From assembly GCA_019800895.1 (NCBI GenBank), contig JAHVKF010000002.1, forward strand, positions 868,001-932,000: a DNA stretch of 64,000 bases. The letters are read 5' to 3'. The translations under genes were made by a program, and so were the position numbers. Source of the stretch: Halomonas denitrificans (lineage in GTDB: Bacteria > Pseudomonadota > Gammaproteobacteria > Xanthomonadales > Wenzhouxiangellaceae). The number at the start of each line of letters is the position of its first letter. The stretch's first letter is position 1. The notes beneath the pieces are model-generated. The model was not told the DNA's origin. It saw nothing but the letters and a program-made list of their open reading frames with translations, and ran no database searches. This document shows, piece by piece, positions 55,836 to 64,000 of this stretch.

Positions 55836-56489
55836 ATGAACGCACGAAACCACACCCGCCGCCGTTTCCTTCGACCCACTTCCGCCGCCGCTGCCTGTCT
55901 CGTGGTCGGCGCAAGTCTCTTCCTCGCCGCCGGCCTGGCCCAGGCCCAGGCCCATCACGGCGGAGGTCCGCCGGAGCGCATCTGCATCCTGCTCGGGATG
56001 CTCGGTACGGCGCCGCCGGCCTGCACCGGCGATGGGCACGGCGTCATCGATCCCGAAGTCGAAGCCCAGCTCGACGCGCTGACCTTGTCGGTCCTGCCCT
56101 TCTACAACTACGACGTCGCCGTCTCGGCGGGCTGGGACACGATCCTGGGCGAATGCGTGGAAAGCCCGATGGGCGGCATGGGCTACCACGTGCACAACAT
56201 GGACCAGCTGATGAACGGCCACCTGAACCTGCTGCGTCCGGAAGTCCTGCTGTTCTCGCCGAACGAGGACGGCTCGATGCAGTTCCACGGCGTCGAATAC
56301 ATCATTCCCGCCGACCTCTGGAACGAGCCGAGCCCGCCGGAGTTCCTCGGCCAGGAGCTGCACTTCAACCCCAACGTTCCGCCGAACGGCATCTGGGCCC
56401 TGCACGTGTGGGTCGGCACGGAAAATCCGACCGGAATCTTCGCGGACTTCAACCCGGAGGTGAACTGCGACTTCGCGCTCGAGGACTGA
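55836..56489 (+). CDS. Secreted protein of unknown function with twin-arginine-like signal
   Basis: A 217-residue protein. The N-terminus has RRRFLRP before a hydrophobic stretch (AAAACLVVGASLFLAAGLAQAQ), suggesting Tat export. Mature features are CILLGMLGTAPPACTG and CVESPMGGMGYHVHNMDQLM, several His residues, and a C-terminal GIWALHVWVGTENPTGIFADFNPEVNCDF. The Cys and His content hints at metal or haem binding, but I recognise no family. A hairpin follows the stop. Confidence 0.7.
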   Translation: MNARNHTRRRFLRPTSAAAACLVVGASLFLAAGLAQAQAHHGGGPPERICILLGMLGTAPPACTGDGHGVIDPEVEAQLDALTLSVLPFYNYDVAVSAGWDTILGECVESPMGGMGYHVHNMDQLMNGHLNLLRPEVLLFSPNEDGSMQFHGVEYIIPADLWNEPSPPEFLGQELHFNPNVPPNGIWALHVWVGTENPTGIFADFNPEVNCDFALED

Positions 56490-56512
56490 GCCGGTCAGCA
56501 GGACCATGCGAG

Positions 56513-56536
56513 GGCCGGTTGCGACCGGCCTTCGCC
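56513..56536 (+). terminator. Hairpin after the secreted protein gene
   Basis: GGCCGGT (56513-56519), loop TGCG, and ACCGGCC (56524-56530) form a 7-bp stem followed by TTCGCC. It lies 24 bp after the stop. The T-run is short, so termination strength is uncertain. Confidence 0.55.
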
Positions 56537-56652
56537 GTTTCGTCGAACGCGTGTCGGGTCGGTGCCGTGATCCTGTCGTAGGATTGCCGTAGCGAAACCG
56601 CCGGTGCAAGCGCATCGTTGGTGCTCCGTCCACCGACCAAGGCGATCCCGAC

Positions 56653-57252
56653 ATGAGAATCGATCCCCACCGAATCCGCACGCTGCGCCAGGCGCGTCAC
56701 TGGTCGCAGGAACAACTGGCGGATGCCTGCGGCGTGAACCTGCGGACCATCCAGCGCCTGGAATCGGGCGCCCGGGCATCGACCGAGACCGTACGCGCGC
56801 TCGCCGCGGTGTTCGAGGTGGACGTGGACTCGCTTCGGGTGAACGCCGGTGCCGCGCCGTCAGGTTCGTCGGAGCCGGACCGGCGAGCACTCGCGGCCAT
56901 CCGTGCGGAGCTGCTGCGCTTCGACGACTTCGCCGGACGAAGCGGCCGCCACGACTACTGGTGGTTCATGCTGGCCGTGGTCCTGGTGCTGGCGGCCGGT
57001 GCAATGCTTCACCCGATCCTGCATGGCCTGCTCGCGCTGGTCCTGTTGGTGCCGCTCCTGGCGGCCGGTACGCGCCGCCTGCGCGATGCCGGCGAGAGCC
57101 CCTGGTGGCAGCTGTTCTGGCTGGTGCCGTTCGGAGTGTTCCTGGTGTTCTGGCTGCAGACCCGGCCGTCGGTGGCGCCGGTGGACGATGAGCCCGGGTC
57201 GAGACCCGGCGCGTCGCCGACGGCGTCGCCGGACACGAACGCCACCGGATGA
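56653..57252 (+). CDS. HTH regulator fused to DUF805 membrane domain
   Basis: A 199-residue fusion. Residues 1-60 are an XRE-type helix-turn-helix (IRTLRQARHWSQEQLADACGVNLRTIQRLESGARAS). Residues about 85-170 match DUF805 (FAGRSGRHDYWWFMLAVVLVLAA, LLAAGTRRLRDAGESPWWQLFWLVP) with three membrane helices. A Pro/Ala/Ser tail ends it. The layout implies a membrane-bound DNA-binding protein. Its TGA overlaps the aceK ATG (57249-57252), so aceK is translationally coupled. Confidence 0.8.
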   Translation: MRIDPHRIRTLRQARHWSQEQLADACGVNLRTIQRLESGARASTETVRALAAVFEVDVDSLRVNAGAAPSGSSEPDRRALAAIRAELLRFDDFAGRSGRHDYWWFMLAVVLVLAAGAMLHPILHGLLALVLLVPLLAAGTRRLRDAGESPWWQLFWLVPFGVFLVFWLQTRPSVAPVDDEPGSRPGASPTASPDTNATG

Positions 57253-58973
57253 ACGCGACGTCGGACCGTCGATCGGCCACCATCGACGGCGCGGTCGCGC
57301 TGCTGGTCGACGCGTTCGACGACTACAACGCGCGGTTCTCCGACATCACCCGGCGCGCCGAACGGCACTTCCTGCGGCGCGACTGGCGCCGGCAGCAGCG
57401 CGACGCACGAGCCCGGATCGACCTCTACGACGATTGCATCGCCGAGACCATCGGCCGCCTCGAGGGCGTGCTGGCCGAGCGCCTCCTGTCGCGCCCGCTG
57501 TGGCTGGACATTCACGAGCGCTATGCCGAGCGGGTGGAGGATCGGCTCGACGCGGAGCTCTACAAGACCTTCTTCAACACGGTCAATCGGCGCCTGTTCA
57601 AGACCCGCGGCGTCGACGCCGGCGTCGAGTTCGTCGCGCTGGATATCGAGCCCACGGCGCACATCACGCGGCCGGTCGATCGGCGCATCTACGGCCTGAC
57701 CGACGATGCCGTCGATGCCTGCCGGCGTCTCCTGTCGGATCCGGACCTGGGCCTGGACGAGCAGGCGCTGGACGCCGGCGCCCGACGATTGGCCGCGCGG
57801 CTGGCCGCGACCTTCGAAGCGGACGGCGGGCCGCTGGCGATCGAGCTGCTGACGGTCCCCTTCTTTCGCGACCGGCGCGCCTACCGCGTCGGCCGGGTCC
57901 TGGGCGACTCGACCTGGCGGCCGTGCATGATCGCGCTCGATCACCCGGAGGCTGGCGTTCGCGTCGATGCGGTCCTGCTCGACCGGACGGCGGTCAGCAT
58001 CCTGTTCGGATTCACCTACAGCTATTTCCACGCCGACCTGCCGACCGTCGGCGACGCGATCGTGTTCCTGCGCATGCTGCTGCCGGACAAGCCGGTCGAC
58101 GAGCTCTACACGGTGCTCGGCCGTGCCAAGCAGGGCAAGACCGAGCGCTATCGCCGCTTCTTCCGTCATCTGGCGTCGGCCGGCGACGAGCGGATCGTCG
58201 AGGCCGAGGGAAAGCGCGGGATGGTCATGGTGGTTTTCACGCTGCCCTCCTATCCGCTGGTCTTCAAGGTCGTTCGCGACCACTTCGCGCCGGGCAAGAA
58301 GATCGGTCGCGAGCACGTGCTGGCGCAGTATCGCTTCGTGTTCCATCACGACCGGGTCGGGCGCCTGATCGATGCCCAGGAGTACCGGCACCTGGTCTTC
58401 GAGCGGTCGCAGTTCGATCCCGAAACTCTGGAGGAACTGCTGAACGAGTGTTCCCGAGCCGTGGAAGTGCGGGGCGACACGGTGCTGGTCCGCCACTGCT
58501 TCGTCCAGCGACGCGTGCGACCGCTCGACCTGTACGTGCGCGAAGTACCCGCGGAGCGAGTGGAAGCGGCCCTGCTCGACTACGGCCGGGCGATCCGTGA
58601 CCTGGCGCGCTCCAACCTGTTCCCTGGCGACCTGTTCCTGAAGAACTTCGGCGTGACCCGCAGCGGTCGCGCCGTGTTCTACGATTACGACGAGGTCTCC
58701 CGGGTGACCGACCTGAACGTGCGCCGGGTGCCCCCGGCCCGCAGCGAGGAAGAGGAATTCTCCGACCACCCCTGGTATCCGGTCGCACCGGGCGATGTCT
58801 TCCCCGAGCAGTTTCCGCGCTTCCTGGACCTGCCGGCCGGCTATCGAACGGCCTTCGACAACGCTCACGGCGAACTGTTCGACCCGGCCTGGTGGATGCG
58901 CCTGCAACGTCGCCTGATCGAACGCCCGGACGCCGACGTGCGGCCCTATCCGCTGGAAGCGAGGCTTTTGTGA
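57249..58973 (+). CDS. aceK: Isocitrate dehydrogenase kinase/phosphatase AceK
   Basis: A 574-residue enzyme that phosphorylates and dephosphorylates isocitrate dehydrogenase to steer carbon into the glyoxylate shunt. Family landmarks: LYKTFFNTVNRRLFKTRGVD, SYFHADLPTVGDAIVFL, YRRFFRHLAS, the kinase part FKVVRDHFAPGKKIGREHVLAQYRFVFHHDRVGRL, and LFPGDLFLKNFGVTRSGRAVFYDYDE. Length equals E. coli AceK (578). It is not next to aceA/aceB here, and follows the HTH-DUF805 gene with an ATGA overlap. Confidence 0.96.
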   Translation: MNATSDRRSATIDGAVALLVDAFDDYNARFSDITRRAERHFLRRDWRRQQRDARARIDLYDDCIAETIGRLEGVLAERLLSRPLWLDIHERYAERVEDRLDAELYKTFFNTVNRRLFKTRGVDAGVEFVALDIEPTAHITRPVDRRIYGLTDDAVDACRRLLSDPDLGLDEQALDAGARRLAARLAATFEADGGPLAIELLTVPFFRDRRAYRVGRVLGDSTWRPCMIALDHPEAGVRVDAVLLDRTAVSILFGFTYSYFHADLPTVGDAIVFLRMLLPDKPVDELYTVLGRAKQGKTERYRRFFRHLASAGDERIVEAEGKRGMVMVVFTLPSYPLVFKVVRDHFAPGKKIGREHVLAQYRFVFHHDRVGRLIDAQEYRHLVFERSQFDPETLEELLNECSRAVEVRGDTVLVRHCFVQRRVRPLDLYVREVPAERVEAALLDYGRAIRDLARSNLFPGDLFLKNFGVTRSGRAVFYDYDEVSRVTDLNVRRVPPARSEEEEFSDHPWYPVAPGDVFPEQFPRFLDLPAGYRTAFDNAHGELFDPAWWMRLQRRLIERPDADVRPYPLEARLL

Positions 58974-58980
58974 GGAGAAG

Positions 58981-59355
58981 GGGACTAGGGGGAAGGGACT
59001 AGGGGCTAGTGACCCCCGCCTCCGGGGGCGCCGGGTGTAAACGTTCCTGGCCCTCAGTCCTGAGCCTCGGTTCGGGCCGAGATCTCGAAGTCGATGACTG
59101 GATAGACCGGGGCGGAAACGTTGTCCGAGGCGATCACCGGCGCCAGATGGCTGGGCTCCGGCCTGAGCGTCATCACTGTGGGTACTGTGGATCGCAGCGT
59201 CGTAGCCCGGGTAAGCGTAGCGCACCCGGGGTTCGTGGCTGGGCCGGTGGCGAAATAGCCCCGGGTGCGCTTGCGCTTACCCGGTCTACGGTACTAGGGG
59301 TCAGGGACCAGTCAAGCCCTCGTCCGTGCACAGGTTCTACCAGCCCCTAGTCCCT
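58981..59355. repeat. Nested repeats between aceK and crtY
   Basis: This 373-bp space (58974-59346) has no gene. AGGGACTAGGGGCT (58994-59007) has an exact inverted copy AGCCCCTAGTCCCT at 59342-59355, which runs into the end of crtY. Inside, GTAGCCCGGGTA-type arms at 59202-59231 and 59259-59288 form a second copy of the palindrome seen at 46125-46203. A GGACTAGGG unit is also repeated directly at 58982-59003. Confidence 0.8.
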
Positions 59356-60525
59356 GGCCCCATCCCCCTCCTTTTCGAGAAACGCCTCCTCGTCGATGAA
59401 CGTGAACGACCGGAAGAACGGCACCGGCGGCTTGCCGACCACCAGGCGGGCCTTGTCGCGCCAGCGCAGGTCGGCGGCGTAGAAGTGTTCGATCAGCGAA
59501 CCGGACAGGCCGTAGAAGCGCTGCATGACGATATAGCGTTTCTCGGATTCCCCGGCGCGGAACAGCAGGCGGTTGAGCATCCGGAAGAAGCCGGTGGACT
59601 CGAAGAAGCGGCGCGCATGATCGCGGGTCAAAGCCGCGAGTTCGGCGCCGTTCATCGGCCACCGGGAGGAGATCGCGTCGGCCAGGGTCAGGGCCTGCGG
59701 CAGCGAGTAGCCGGTCGTCGGGTGGAACAGGGCGGCCCTCAGGCCGCTGCGGGCGACCGGATCGTCGACCGGCCAGAAGGCGTCGAAGTCGCCGGCCAGC
59801 AGGATCGGCAGCACGCCGCGCTCCTCGCGCAGGGTCTGCGCGATGTCCCAGCCGTTCGCCGCGGCGTAGTCGTCGATGGCCGCCGACAGCTGCGAATCGT
59901 CGAGTTCGGCACCGTCGCTGTAGCGCGTGTCCTCGATCAACAGCGTGGTCTCGTCGAAGGGCAGCAGGTAGATGAAGCGATAACCGTCGGCCTGGGAGAC
60001 TTCGGCATCCATGATCACCGGAACATCCACGCCGTGCGGCGCGGCGGTCCGGACCTCGCGGCCGAAGAACTTCTGGAAGCCGAGAACCAGGCCCTCGGAG
60101 CTGGACGGTCCTCTGCCGTCGATCACGGCGCTGCCTTCGATGCGGCCCCGATCCGTGTCGATGAAATCCGGGCCGATAAGCATGGCCCGCGTGTCGGTGT
60201 GGATCTCGACGGAAGCCTCGTGCATGTGGTCGCGCAGCGCGTCGGAGGTGATGCTGAGGTAGGCGGCGTCCAGGCGGCGACGGTATTTCGGGAAGCGCAC
60301 CTCCTGCGCCGGCCAGCGGTGCTGGACCACCGGCGCCAGGACCTCGTGCTGGTCCGGGGACAGGTCGCCGGCATGGAACGACCAGGTGTGGTTGCCGCAC
60401 AGCGCCGGACCCGCTTCGACGATCGTGATTCGTGCGTCCGGATGCGCGGCGCGGACTCGCAGCGCGATCAGGCAGTTGGCCAGGCCGCCGCCGGCCAGCA
60501 GCAGGTGATTCGGGGAGGATGCCAT
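59347..60525 (-). CDS. crtY: Lycopene beta-cyclase CrtY
   Basis: A 392-residue flavin-dependent cyclase of the Gram-negative CrtY family. The N-terminal LLLAGGGLANCLIALR binds the nucleotide, CGNHTWSFH is the CrtY signature, and the centre carries YRFIYLLPFDETTLLIEDTRYSD and the end FFESTGFFRMLNRLLFRAG, MQRFYGLSGSLIEHFYA. It converts lycopene or similar ends to beta-rings. ATG 60525 gives the normal start; the longer frame adds only non-family residues. It is the last gene of a crtD-crtC-crtY series. Confidence 0.92.
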   Translation of the reverse strand: MASSPNHLLLAGGGLANCLIALRVRAAHPDARITIVEAGPALCGNHTWSFHAGDLSPDQHEVLAPVVQHRWPAQEVRFPKYRRRLDAAYLSITSDALRDHMHEASVEIHTDTRAMLIGPDFIDTDRGRIEGSAVIDGRGPSSSEGLVLGFQKFFGREVRTAAPHGVDVPVIMDAEVSQADGYRFIYLLPFDETTLLIEDTRYSDGAELDDSQLSAAIDDYAAANGWDIAQTLREERGVLPILLAGDFDAFWPVDDPVARSGLRAALFHPTTGYSLPQALTLADAISSRWPMNGAELAALTRDHARRFFESTGFFRMLNRLLFRAGESEKRYIVMQRFYGLSGSLIEHFYAADLRWRDKARLVVGKPPVPFFRSFTFIDEEAFLEKEGDGARD

Positions 60526-60562
60526 CGGCCTATTGTGAAGCAACGAAGTGCCGGCGGCAGCG

Positions 60563-61489
60563 TCAACGGACGCGTCGCGGCATCCGGAACGGCAGCATCT
60601 GCTGGACCCAGTAGTTGGTGAATCGGGGCAGCACCAGGCTCTCATGGACCGCGGTGACGGGCTCGCCGAGCAGCCGGGCGCCGACCCGCGAACGGGTATA
60701 GAACGGCGTGTCCTCCCAGACCGCTTCGATGCGCGCCCGTCCGTCCTCCGAGCGCGTCGGCCGGGCCACGCGCCAGCGGCTGCGCGGCAGGTCCACGGGG
60801 GCGGGGGAGGGCAGGTCGTGGAGGCGGCCGTCGCGGTCGAAATGCAGCGCGACGGAACCGTGCTGCCCGTCGCGCTGGCGCGTGTCGTAGAGCACGACCG
60901 GCCCCCGTGCGGTCGACGCGCGGAGCCAGTACCAGCTGTGGAAGCAGCGCTCCAGCGCTTCGACGCCGCGGTTGTGGTCGAGGTAGCCCGCGCCCGACCA
61001 GCGGGTCGCGGGCGACGCCAGGTCGACTTCGACCCGGGCGGCCGGCCAGATCGGCGTCCAGCGGTGTCGGCCGTGCGGATCGAGGTCGATGCTGCGGTCG
61101 TTGCCGACGGCGGGATGGACGCGAATCCGGCCGCGCACCCGCCGGGGCAGGGGCGCGGTCCATTCGTCGAGGTCGATGTCCAGCGATTCCCCGGTCCAGT
61201 GCAGTCCGCTCGGTCCGATCGTGAGCGTCGCGGCTTCGCGGACCAGCGACGAACGATTCCGTTCGGTCATGGTCCAGCGCGTCCGCGGCCCGTAGAGCGC
61301 GACGTTGATCGCGCAGTGGTCGAGCGGATCGGCCTCGCCGTGCGCGCGCGCCCAGAAGTAGTACGGCGAGAAGACGCTGCCGATGAATGCGATCAGGGTC
61401 AGTCCGTACCGGCGGTCGTCGCTGATCGCGTCGACGTACCACCACGCGTAGCCGCCGTCGGCAACGGGACCGTCGAAGGTCGGGATCAT
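60563..61489 (-). CDS. crtC: Carotenoid 1,2-hydratase CrtC
   Basis: A 308-residue hydratase that adds water to the psi-end group of acyclic carotenoids such as neurosporene or lycopene. Diagnostic: DGGYAWWYVDAISDDRRYGLTLIAFIGSVFSPYYFWAR, CAINVALYGPRTRWTMTER and GYLDHNRGVEALE. ATG 61489 overlaps the crtD stop (ATGA), so both are translated together. The pairing with CrtD supports acyclic xanthophyll formation. Confidence 0.92.
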   Translation of the reverse strand: MIPTFDGPVADGGYAWWYVDAISDDRRYGLTLIAFIGSVFSPYYFWARAHGEADPLDHCAINVALYGPRTRWTMTERNRSSLVREAATLTIGPSGLHWTGESLDIDLDEWTAPLPRRVRGRIRVHPAVGNDRSIDLDPHGRHRWTPIWPAARVEVDLASPATRWSGAGYLDHNRGVEALERCFHSWYWLRASTARGPVVLYDTRQRDGQHGSVALHFDRDGRLHDLPSPAPVDLPRSRWRVARPTRSEDGRARIEAVWEDTPFYTRSRVGARLLGEPVTAVHESLVLPRFTNYWVQQMLPFRMPRRVR

Positions 61490-63018
61490 GATGCGGCGCC
61501 CCGGGCGGCGGGCGTGCGCTCCGGCGCCCCGAGTCCGAGGTCGGCTGCCGCAGCGCGGGCGGCCAGGCGACCCGACAAGGCGACCATCGGAACGCCGGCG
61601 CCCGGATGAACACTGCCGCCGGCCAGGTACAGGCCGGCCATTCCGCTGACCGCGCCGGGCCGGGTGAACGACGAACGCCAGCCGTGGGCAGCGGAGCCGT
61701 AGAGCGCGCCGCCCGTGCCCGGGAAGCGCGCTTCGAAATCCGCCGGCGTGGTCGCGCGCGAGCAGCCGGCTTCGACGTTGGCTTCGAGGCCGCACGCGCG
61801 CAGCAGGTCGAACGCGGCGGCCTCGCTGGCGGCGATGGCGGACGCCTCGAACGGCTCTCGATCGCCGGTGGCCGGGGCGTTGGTGATCAGGAACAGCCGC
61901 TCTGGACCGTTCGGCGGGGACTGGCCCGTGGCGCGGTCCTGGGCGCAGACGTAGACCGCGGGCCTCGCGGGCAGGCGGTGGTGGTCGAAGATGTCCTCGA
62001 ACTCTCGCGGGTAGTCGGCCGGGAAGAACACGTTGTGGTGGGCCAGCTCGAAGCCGGCCGGTCGGGCCAGCACCGACCAGGTCAGCGCCGAAAGCGAACG
62101 GTCCGGCGTGGCCACACCGGGCACCGCGTCGGCCGCGGCCGCGCCCAGCAGGCCCCGCGCGATGGCGGCCCGGTCGCAGTTGGCGATCACCGCGTCGGTG
62201 GGCACCCGCTCACCACTGTCCAGGACGACGCCGCAGGCGCGTTCGCGGTCGACGAGCACCTCGGCCACCGGCGTGTCGTAGGCGATGGTGCCGCCGCGCT
62301 GGCGGACGAGCTCGGCGAGGGCTTCGGCCAGCCGCTGCATGCCGCCCTCGATCTGCCAGACGCCGAGCTGCTCGGCATGCGCGATGAGCATCAGCGTGGC
62401 AGGAGCCTGTAGCGGGCTGGAGCCGCAATAGGTGGCGTAGCGCGCGAACAGTGCGCGCAGGCGCGGGTCGCGGAAACTCGCGCCCAGGTGGCGCCAGAGG
62501 CTGTCGAAGGGCCGGATGCGCCAGAGGTCGATCAGGCCGCGCAGACCGGACGCCGCAACCAGGGAAAGCGGTCCCGGTCGCTGGCTGCGCATGAAGGGTT
62601 CGTACAGCGTGTCGAAGACCTCGCGCGCCCGGCGGCAGAAGGCGCGGTAGCGCGCCGCCTCGGCTTCGCCGGCGAAGTCGGCGACGGCGGCGAACGATCG
62701 GTCCGGGTCGGCGAACAGGTCCAGCCGCGAACCATCGGGCCAGGCATGGCGGGCGAGCAGGTCCGCGCGACGGATCGCGACGTGCTCGTCGAGCGCGCTG
62801 CCCGCGTCGCGGAAGAGTTCCTCGAAGATCCAGGCCATCGTGAACACGGTGGGGCCGGAGTCGATGGGCCGGCCGTCGATCTCGATCTCGCGCATCTTCC
62901 CGCCCGGTGCGCCCGCGCGCTCGAACACCGTCACGCGCAGCCCCCGGCGCGCCAGGTCCACGGCGGCGACCAGCCCGCCGATGCCGGCCCCGATGACGAC
63001 CGCGTGCCTCGCGCTCAC
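61486..63018 (-). CDS. crtD: Carotenoid 3,4-desaturase CrtD
   Basis: A 510-residue flavoprotein of the phytoene desaturase family. The dinucleotide fold is VVIGAGIGGLVAAVDLARRGL (7-27), the substrate part follows, and GLYLAGGSVHPGAGVPMVALSGRLAA is the C-terminal flavin motif shared with CrtI. Its linkage to CrtC and to the methyltransferase CrtF points to 1-hydroxycarotenoid 3,4-desaturase (CrtD) rather than CrtI. It heads the minus-strand operon and diverges from crtF. Confidence 0.88.
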   Translation of the reverse strand: MSARHAVVIGAGIGGLVAAVDLARRGLRVTVFERAGAPGGKMREIEIDGRPIDSGPTVFTMAWIFEELFRDAGSALDEHVAIRRADLLARHAWPDGSRLDLFADPDRSFAAVADFAGEAEAARYRAFCRRAREVFDTLYEPFMRSQRPGPLSLVAASGLRGLIDLWRIRPFDSLWRHLGASFRDPRLRALFARYATYCGSSPLQAPATLMLIAHAEQLGVWQIEGGMQRLAEALAELVRQRGGTIAYDTPVAEVLVDRERACGVVLDSGERVPTDAVIANCDRAAIARGLLGAAAADAVPGVATPDRSLSALTWSVLARPAGFELAHHNVFFPADYPREFEDIFDHHRLPARPAVYVCAQDRATGQSPPNGPERLFLITNAPATGDREPFEASAIAASEAAAFDLLRACGLEANVEAGCSRATTPADFEARFPGTGGALYGSAAHGWRSSFTRPGAVSGMAGLYLAGGSVHPGAGVPMVALSGRLAARAAAADLGLGAPERTPAARGAAS

Positions 63019-63086
63019 GAACCTCGAGCAGCCGCGGCGCTGCCGGCATCGGCATGGAGGGCGATCGTCGAACGAGCTGGCAAGGA

Positions 63087-63116
63087 TTGACTCCCCGGGA
63101 ACCGCCTGCGTAGTCT
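63087..63116 (+). promoter_or_regulatory. Candidate crtF promoter
   Basis: TTGACT (63087-63092), an 18-bp spacer and TAGTCT (63111-63116) give a plausible sigma-70 promoter toward crtF, in the 229-bp space shared with the divergent crtD. CTACATAAG follows and could serve an alternative -10. The gene's start or a 17-codon ORF lies about 80-130 bp downstream. Confidence 0.45.
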
Positions 63117-63198
63117 ACATAAGCGGTGGCCGTGGCCGATTCGGCGCGTCCGGGCGACGCGTTCCACGAATCGTGACCGGGAGGAGAGATCGAGATCA

Positions 63199-63251
63199 TG
63201 GAGGTCGCCGAAGCCTGCAGGCCGCGGGGCCCGATCGAGGGCCGGCCTTGA
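63199..63251 (+). other. Possible 17-codon leader ORF overlapping crtF
   Basis: ATG 63199 reads MEVAEACRPRGPIEGRP and stops at TGA 63249-63251, which overlaps the TTG start of crtF (63248-63250). GGGAGGAG lies 11 bases before the ATG. The arrangement would couple crtF translation to a short peptide. It may also be chance; the peptide has no known match. Confidence 0.35.
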
Positions 63252-64000
63252 GCCGCCGGGCGGCGTGGCTCGACGTGCTGCGGGCCCGGCGTGATCGCCT
63301 GCTGGCCGATCCGCGGTTCCAGCGATGGTCGCTGCGCCTGCCGATCGCTCGCTGGATCGCGCGACGCCGCATGCGCGCGCTGTTCGACCTGTGCAGCGGC
63401 TTCGTCTACTCGCAGGTTCTGCTCGCCTGCGTCCGCCTGGACCTCTTTCGACGGCTGGCCGACGGGCCGCGCACCCCTTCCGACCTGGCCGCCGCCACCG
63501 GCGTCCCGCGAGCCTCGCTCGATCGCCTGCTCGAAGCGGCGGCCTCGCTGCGGCTGGTCGAGACACGCAGGCCGGACCGTTACGGGCTCGGGCCGCTGGG
63601 CGCCGCGCTGCTCGGCAATCCCTCGGTCGCGATGATGATCGAGCACCACGATGCCCTGTATGCCGATCTGCACGACCCGGTCGCGCTGCTGCGCGGCGAG
63701 GTCGAGACCACGGAACTCGGCCGCTTCTGGGCCTATTCATGCCATGCGGGCGATACGGCCCTGGACGCCGAACAGACCGCCGCCTACAGCGACCTGATGG
63801 CCGCCTCCCAGCAGATGATCGCCGACCGGGTGCTCGCGGCCTATCCGCTGCGCGCGCATCGGCGCCTGCTCGACGTCGGCGGCGGCGCGGGCGCCTTTGC
63901 GGTGGCGGCGCTCGAGGCGAACCCGGACCTCCAGGCCACGGTCTTCGACCTGCCGTCGGTGGCCGAACGGGCGCGTCGGACCTTCGACGAGCACGGCCTG
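63248..64000 (+). CDS. crtF: Demethylspheroidene O-methyltransferase-like CrtF, cut by window end
   Basis: The visible 251 residues belong to the CrtF/plant O-methyltransferase family. After an Arg-rich start (MSRRAAWLDVLRARR) comes a winged-helix dimer domain (VLLACVRLDLFRRLADGPRTPSDLAAATGVP) and the SAM site LLDVGGGAGAFAVAALEANPDLQATVFDLPSV. It methylates the 1-hydroxyl made by CrtC. The start is TTG 63248, with GAGGG six bases upstream. The C-terminal end is outside the window. Confidence 0.85.
   Translation, partial: MSRRAAWLDVLRARRDRLLADPRFQRWSLRLPIARWIARRRMRALFDLCSGFVYSQVLLACVRLDLFRRLADGPRTPSDLAAATGVPRASLDRLLEAAASLRLVETRRPDRYGLGPLGAALLGNPSVAMMIEHHDALYADLHDPVALLRGEVETTELGRFWAYSCHAGDTALDAEQTAAYSDLMAASQQMIADRVLAAYPLRAHRRLLDVGGGAGAFAVAALEANPDLQATVFDLPSVAERARRTFDEHGL

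Noticed and set aside
58981-59346. A tRNA or other structured RNA gene in the hairpin-rich aceK-crtY space
   Set aside because: The dyads belong to dispersed repeats seen elsewhere in the window, and no cloverleaf or TPsiC-like element is found.
59347-64000. A photosynthesis gene cluster
   Set aside because: Only carotenoid genes are visible; no bch, puf or puh genes occur within the window, so phototrophy cannot be claimed.

Overview
The window reads as chromosomal DNA of a high-G+C gammaproteobacterium, most likely of the xanthomonad-like (Lysobacterales/Wenzhouxiangella-type) branch. This rests on gene order (rph | yicC-gmk-rpoZ-spoT ... ridA-recG; DUF3426-fis-purH; pyrE divergent from xth), an OAR-type TonB receptor with no sugar-binding features, AmpG, AceK and biosynthetic SpeA. 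That placement is inference from content and order, not a phylogeny. I recognised no tRNA, rRNA or CRISPR array.

Layout. 0-4 kb: start of a FecCD-type ABC permease (cut by the window edge), an rppH-marC-M28 peptidase run, and a Fur-type promoter serving bfd, divergent from a small secreted SRPBCC protein. 4-8.9 kb: speE and speA diverge from one very symmetrical promoter (polyamines); speA is followed by a beta-hydroxyacid dehydrogenase and a haloalkane dehalogenase. 8.9-13.6 kb: two tandem SEC-C/2OG-Fe(II) oxygenases, a DUF1801 protein, a PsiE-like protein, an exported hydrolase, and an ECF sigma factor fused to a membrane domain. 13.6-17.1 kb: a PemK/MazF toxin with RHH antitoxin, a hairpin-rich spacer, recG and ridA.

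17.1-22.4 kb is an accessory block of lower G+C lying between ridA and spoT, which are usually neighbours. It holds a broken membrane ORF, an orphan, a secreted metallopeptidase-like protein with Cys-rich repeats, a BLUF photoreceptor, an orphan membrane protein and an acyltransferase. 22.4-30.4 kb returns to housekeeping: oxygenase-spoT-rpoZ-gmk-yicC on the minus strand and rph-rdgB-hemW on the plus strand. 30.4-38.5 kb: TonB receptor, purH, fis, DUF3426, DUF4124, pyrE and xth. 38.5-43 kb: a MITE-like inverted repeat, ampG, a GNAT acetyltransferase, an MscS channel with a BON domain and a coiled-coil protein.

43-51.5 kb is an oxidative-stress block: a cytoplasmic katG and a second, exported katG flank nudC and small genes, with REP-like palindromes and clear terminators. 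51.5-59 kb: methyltransferase, VOC protein, NTF2-like protein, a very unusual wHTH-TM-PEGA-FGE-hydrolase fusion, a secreted protein, an HTH-DUF805 fusion and aceK. 59.3-64 kb: a carotenoid cluster (crtD-crtC-crtY on minus, crtF divergent and cut by the window end), combining acyclic-xanthophyll enzymes with a cyclase.
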